5,900 bases of DNA from JBDNBY01 sp039767595. GTDB lineage: Bacteria > Pseudomonadota > Alphaproteobacteria > Rhodobacterales > Rhodobacteraceae. Position numbers and translations under genes: made by a program. Positions 5,305 through 5,900 of this stretch are shown one piece after another; position 1 is the first letter of the stretch, and each line of letters begins with the position of its first letter. The notes under the pieces were generated by a model, which saw only the letters and a program-made list of their open reading frames with translations, searched no databases and was not told where the DNA came from. The stretch covers positions 1-5,900 of the forward strand of contig JBDNBY010000206.1 of NCBI GenBank assembly GCA_039767595.1. Direction: 5' to 3'.

Positions 5305-5900
5305 ATGGACAGACCGCCGATCCTGACGGCCCGTCAACGGGATTTGTTGCCTTATTTGATATCTGGGTGCACCCGTGCCGAGATCGCCAACGCGTTGAAT
5401 ATCAGTGAAGAGACGGTGCGCAAACATGTGCGAAATATCTTAGAGCTCTTCGAAGCGGTGAATATCCGCGATGCCATGATTGATATGGTACAGTATAACA
5501 CGTTTTATGGAGACGACGGTCCGCACTATCATTACTATGTTGATCGAAACGAGGTGTCGTTGACGCATTTAGACGATGGCGAGACGACGGTTTTCGAGGT
5601 GGATCAGGATTTCTATATTATGGCCGGCGAGTTGTCCGAAGTCCTCGATCGTTTTCGAACGAATGGAACGTTGGTCAGTCATACGTGTAACGGCCAAGAG
5701 CAAGTGCCTTTTGAAACGTCCATGGGGCTAAAAAAATATCGCTATGTCCTGAGCGAACCGGTCAAGTCTGGCGGCGTATTTAATCGGTATAAGCGGTATG
5801 TGATCAAAAATGCGTTTCCAGAGCAAAATTTTTGGCAAATCGGAACGCGGGCCCCAACGCGCGAATTAAATTTCACCATTCGTTTTGCGCCAAACCGCCC
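5305..5900 (+). CDS. N-terminal LuxR-type HTH protein with unknown C-terminal domain, copy 2 (partial)
   Basis: Tandem paralog of the preceding gene, cut at the window end after 198 full codons; about 50 residues should be missing by comparison. The ATG at 5305 has AGGA 6 nt upstream. The gap from the preceding stop is 53 bp with no visible terminator, so cotranscription is likely. The LuxR-type HTH is at residues 7-49 (LTARQRDLLPYLISGC, then AEIANALNISEETVRKHVRNIL) and is closer to the LuxR consensus than copy 1. Aligned by eye without gaps from residue 4 to 145, about a third of positions are identical: roughly 40% in the HTH half and just over a quarter afterwards. Shared C-terminal landmarks are H-x-Y/I-Y-V (76-79), SHTxNG (125-130), MG (140-141) and a strand ending F-x-P-x-R near residue 198. 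Function of the C-terminal domain is unknown. Confidence 0.87.
   Translation, partial: MDRPPILTARQRDLLPYLISGCTRAEIANALNISEETVRKHVRNILELFEAVNIRDAMIDMVQYNTFYGDDGPHYHYYVDRNEVSLTHLDDGETTVFEVDQDFYIMAGELSEVLDRFRTNGTLVSHTCNGQEQVPFETSMGLKKYRYVLSEPVKSGGVFNRYKRYVIKNAFPEQNFWQIGTRAPTRELNFTIRFAPNR

Noticed and set aside
1..5900. tRNA, rRNA, riboswitch, CRISPR array or insertion-sequence ends
   Set aside because: Scanned by eye on both strands; no cloverleaf, spaced repeats, transposase motifs or terminal inverted repeats with target duplications were found.

Overview
The window looks like chromosomal DNA from an alphaproteobacterium, most likely a Rhodobacterales (Roseobacter-type) species of middling GC. 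The support is the style of the RluA, free-methionine-sulfoxide reductase and gamma-glutamyltransferase sequences and the dense gene packing with 4-bp start/stop overlaps. This placement rests on family resemblance recalled by eye, not on a search. There are no RNA genes, insertion sequences, CRISPR arrays or phage genes.

Left part (1-2590) is read on the minus strand. A two-gene partner-switching unit (an RsbV-like STAS antagonist, then an RsbW-like HATPase/anti-sigma kinase, coupled by an ATGA overlap) is followed after a 224-bp gap by a nearly complete gamma-glutamyltransferase gene that leaves the window only a few codons from its end. The gap holds a long-loop inverted repeat that may end the rsbVW-type transcript and a small dyad just upstream of ggt.

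The middle (2672-3789) is read on the plus strand. It is divergent from the rsbV-like gene across a short region carrying a 23-bp dyad, and consists of msrC (free methionine-(R)-sulfoxide reductase) and rluA (rRNA/tRNA pseudouridine synthase), joined by a GTGA overlap. rluA runs head-on into a small unrecognised minus-strand gene (112 aa); the two stop codons share one TTAA.

The right part (4125-5900) begins with a noncoding stretch of about 370 bp that is rich in CATG-centred dyads and short direct repeats. It is followed by two tandem plus-strand paralogs, the second cut by the window end. Each has a LuxR-type helix-turn-helix at its N-terminus and a long, apparently beta-rich C-terminal region that I do not recognise. 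They align without gaps from the first Met to about residue 150 and share an S-H-T-x-N-G motif at the same position. This pair is the best candidate here for an undescribed system. The other genes are housekeeping or known signalling families.
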